From NCBI GenBank assembly GCA_026391115.1, contig JAPLER010000035.1, forward strand, positions 1 through 8,809: a stretch of DNA of 8,809 bases. Direction: 5' to 3'. This DNA is from Bacteroidota bacterium. Its GTDB lineage: Bacteria > Bacteroidota > Bacteroidia > Chitinophagales > Chitinophagaceae. Of this stretch, positions 7,165-8,809 are shown piece after piece; position 1 is the stretch's first letter, and every line of letters begins with the position of its first letter. The notes below the pieces were generated by a model. It had not been told where the DNA came from, made no database searches, and saw only the letters and a list, made by a program, of their open reading frames with translations. The translations under genes were made by a program, and so were the position numbers.

Positions 7165-8520
7165 TTAAAACTGAACAGTGAACTGTACTTGAGTGTAATA
7201 ATTGCCATTTTGTGTGGCTGTTTTTAGTGCTTCTTTCAACTCATCGTAACCCATTTCTATTTGAATTTTTAAGTTATGACCAGTTAAGTATTTTGTAGCT
7301 ACTAGTGTATAATATTTGTTATAATCTGCATAATTGGCTGAAACAACATCATTGTTTAAACTTGAATAACGTGCACCAAATGCCCAATCTGAAGGAAAAA
7401 TATAACCAGCTTGAAAATTAAAACCACTACCTAAGTTAAGCCTTGATTGTACTAGATTTTGTGTTTGTTCTTCTGTTTGACTGGCACTATAAGTTGAGAA
7501 GGAACCATTGCTTACTCTAAACTCTCCTTTAATATTATTTGGAACAAATGATTTAGTTGCAAAGCAACTTCCCATTGAATAAAAACCATTGTATTTAAAC
7601 AAATAATCAACACCGAACTTTGAGTATTTAGGTAACAATATATTTTGCATTGAATCACCATAAACATACCTTCCTCCATTAGTTCCTTGTGCAGAAGTAG
7701 CACCATCATTATAACTATAAATAACCCCAATAACTAATTTTGGTTTTTCTTCTCTAAAAATATCATCCATAAAAAATTCGCCTCCTTTAGAAAATTTATC
7801 AAATGGCAAATAATCTATTCTAATGCCATATTTAAATCCTCCAAAATTCTTTTGTAAAGCCGACCTGCTATCGCCTGTAGTTATAGATAAATATGGCTTT
7901 AGTAAATGTTTACCACCTAATTTATAGTTTCCTTTATAGCGTATTCCATAATCGAATATGGCGTCAAACGAAGCAGATACAGCACTTCTATTGATGAAGC
8001 CTAAACTCTCCCCTTCAATTCTTGTTTCTCTCGAATCAACATAATCTGCTCTTAATCCAAAATTAAATGTGTGAGTTCTATTGGGTCTGTATTCAATATA
8101 AGCTTCTTGTAAAGTAGTATTAAAAGTTCTTTTTCCTGTAGTTACACTTTGATAGTTCGCTGCAAGATTTACACGAGCTACCATACTGATTTTATTGTCA
8201 AATAAATTGCCAACCAAAGTCATTCGGGCTCTGTTAATATCAAATGTAGAGTTTAAACCAGTTAAATTTTTATTAGCAGCATTTACTCCATAAAGCGTTT
8301 GAAATGTTTGTGTAATATTTATACCACCATTTGCCGAACGTAGTGAAAGTCCATCTCCTAGAACATAACTTTTGCGTAGTTTTAAAATATGAAAATTACC
8401 ATCTGGTTCTTTAAAAGTTTCTGTACTATCTCCCTCGTATCTATATTCATCTTGAGCTATCAAACTATTATAAAATAATAGGCTTAAGATGATGGAAAAT
8501 ATTTTAATTTTTTTGTGCAT
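7165..8520 (-). CDS. Outer-membrane beta-barrel porin, OprP/OprO-like (first of a tandem pair)
   Basis: This 451-residue protein begins with a Sec signal peptide (MHKKIKIFSIILSLLF, cleavage likely after Q23). After an acidic segment (23-40), residues 45-110 hold FHILKLRKSYVLGDGLSLR and FDINRARMTLVGNLF, typical of the first strands of phosphate-selective-porin-like barrels. Later come SITTG (212-216), FKYGIRIDYLPF (229-240) and DIFREEKPKLVIG (253-265), all shared with the downstream porin. The last residue is Phe (QFTVQF), a good BAM recognition signal. The gene starts 15 nt after the stop of the hydrolase-like gene and ends 15 nt before the second porin start. A small hairpin overlaps the hydrolase stop just upstream. 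It would let small anionic solutes through the outer membrane; which solute is inferred only from the DctA neighbour. Confidence 0.85.
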   Translation of the reverse strand: MHKKIKIFSIILSLLFYNSLIAQDEYRYEGDSTETFKEPDGNFHILKLRKSYVLGDGLSLRSANGGINITQTFQTLYGVNAANKNLTGLNSTFDINRARMTLVGNLFDNKISMVARVNLAANYQSVTTGKRTFNTTLQEAYIEYRPNRTHTFNFGLRADYVDSRETRIEGESLGFINRSAVSASFDAIFDYGIRYKGNYKLGGKHLLKPYLSITTGDSRSALQKNFGGFKYGIRIDYLPFDKFSKGGEFFMDDIFREEKPKLVIGVIYSYNDGATSAQGTNGGRYVYGDSMQNILLPKYSKFGVDYLFKYNGFYSMGSCFATKSFVPNNIKGEFRVSNGSFSTYSASQTEEQTQNLVQSRLNLGSGFNFQAGYIFPSDWAFGARYSSLNNDVVSANYADYNKYYTLVATKYLTGHNLKIQIEMGYDELKEALKTATQNGNYYTQVQFTVQF

Positions 8521-8525
8521 TTGAT

Positions 8526-8540
8526 AATAGTTTAACTATT
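8526..8540 (-). promoter_or_regulatory. Short hairpin at the hydrolase-porin junction
   Basis: AATAGT (8526-8531) and ACTATT (8535-8540) form a perfect 6-bp stem with a 3-nt loop. It covers the TAG stop of the hydrolase-like gene and ends 5 nt before the porin ATG at 8520. It could modulate initiation at the porin start. It is small and AT-rich, so chance is possible. Confidence 0.2.
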
Positions 8541-8809
8541 GTATATCCATAAATAATAATGAGAATGCAAACTTTCCCATTTCTCCATTTGAGTGCCCAA
8601 CTTTTGGCACAAATATTTCAGTCCAGTTAAAATTCAATTTTAATTCAGCAGCTTTATTTTTTGCAGTTTCAAAAAAGTTTTTACCTCTATCAAACCTTGT
8701 TTTGCCTTGAGCATCAGCTTCTGCTGTTGCTACAAAATCTTTACTATTTCTATCTATATCATCCATACCCAGTAATACATATACCTTTTTGCCAAAAAAA
8801 TCAGTTAAA
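8536..8809 (-). CDS. C-terminal fragment of an alpha/beta-hydrolase-like protein (partial)
   Basis: The frame is open to the right edge, so the start lies outside; the Met at 8766 is internal. About 90 C-terminal residues are visible. They begin LTDFFGKKVYVLLGMDDID, which fits the strand and acidic turn carrying the third acid of an alpha/beta-hydrolase triad. Next comes QGKTRFDRGKNFFETAK, a pattern I associate with a group of alpha/beta-hydrolase-fold proteins. Then come FNWTEIFVPKVGHSN, where the His would be the catalytic histidine, and a last helix GKFAFSLLF. The nucleophile elbow and any signal peptide are outside the window, so activity and location are unknown. The gene ends 15 nt before the first porin gene and probably belongs to the same operon. 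An esterase-type role is inferred from the fold only. Confidence 0.62.
   Translation of the reverse strand, partial: LTDFFGKKVYVLLGMDDIDRNSKDFVATAEADAQGKTRFDRGKNFFETAKNKAAELKLNFNWTEIFVPKVGHSNGEMGKFAFSLLFMDIQ

Noticed and set aside
7512..7730. Minus-strand 72-codon frame inside the first porin
   Set aside because: It is a frame-shifted shadow of the porin, which continues uninterrupted in its own frame.

Overview
The window looks like a piece of a Bacteroidota chromosome (flavobacterial, sphingobacterial or chitinophagal type). The evidence is low GC, Bacteroidota-type signal peptides ending in A-Q, a lipoprotein with a lamin-tail-like domain, a giant Ser/Thr/Asn-rich repeat adhesin, and A/T-rich translation starts without Shine-Dalgarno sequences. 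Species cannot be named from the sequence. Every supported gene is on the minus strand, so the window reads right to left.

Right part (8809 down to 3807): a tight co-directional cluster, probably one operon that starts beyond the right edge. In transcription order it holds the C-terminal end of an alpha/beta-hydrolase-like protein, two tandem paralogous outer-membrane porins of the OprP/OprO-like type, a lamin-tail-domain (LTD) surface lipoprotein, and a DctA-type C4-dicarboxylate:cation symporter. The gaps are 15, 15, 10 and 51 nt. Together these would supply an enzyme, two outer-membrane pores, a surface lipoprotein and an inner-membrane carrier. An acquisition route for a small dicarboxylate, perhaps released by hydrolysis, is a reasonable inference but is not proven. 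An A/T-only hairpin about 50 nt after the dctA stop may end the transcript.

Middle (3529-3806): an AT-rich intergenic region with that putative terminator, a weak Bacteroidota-style promoter candidate, and a perfect 9-bp dyad in the leader of the next gene.

Left part (3528 down to 1): the first 1176 codons of a very large secreted protein whose reading frame stays open to the window edge. It has a signal peptide, a long Gly/Ser/Thr/Asn-rich probable beta-solenoid region, four tandem Ig-like repeats of about 92 residues each, and the start of a BIG2-like Ig domain. The C-terminus is outside the window; that is where a type IX secretion sorting domain would be expected.

I see no tRNA, rRNA, CRISPR, insertion sequence or phage signal. 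The window is best described as a nutrient-uptake operon next to a giant repeat adhesin. I did not find a convincing wholly new system.
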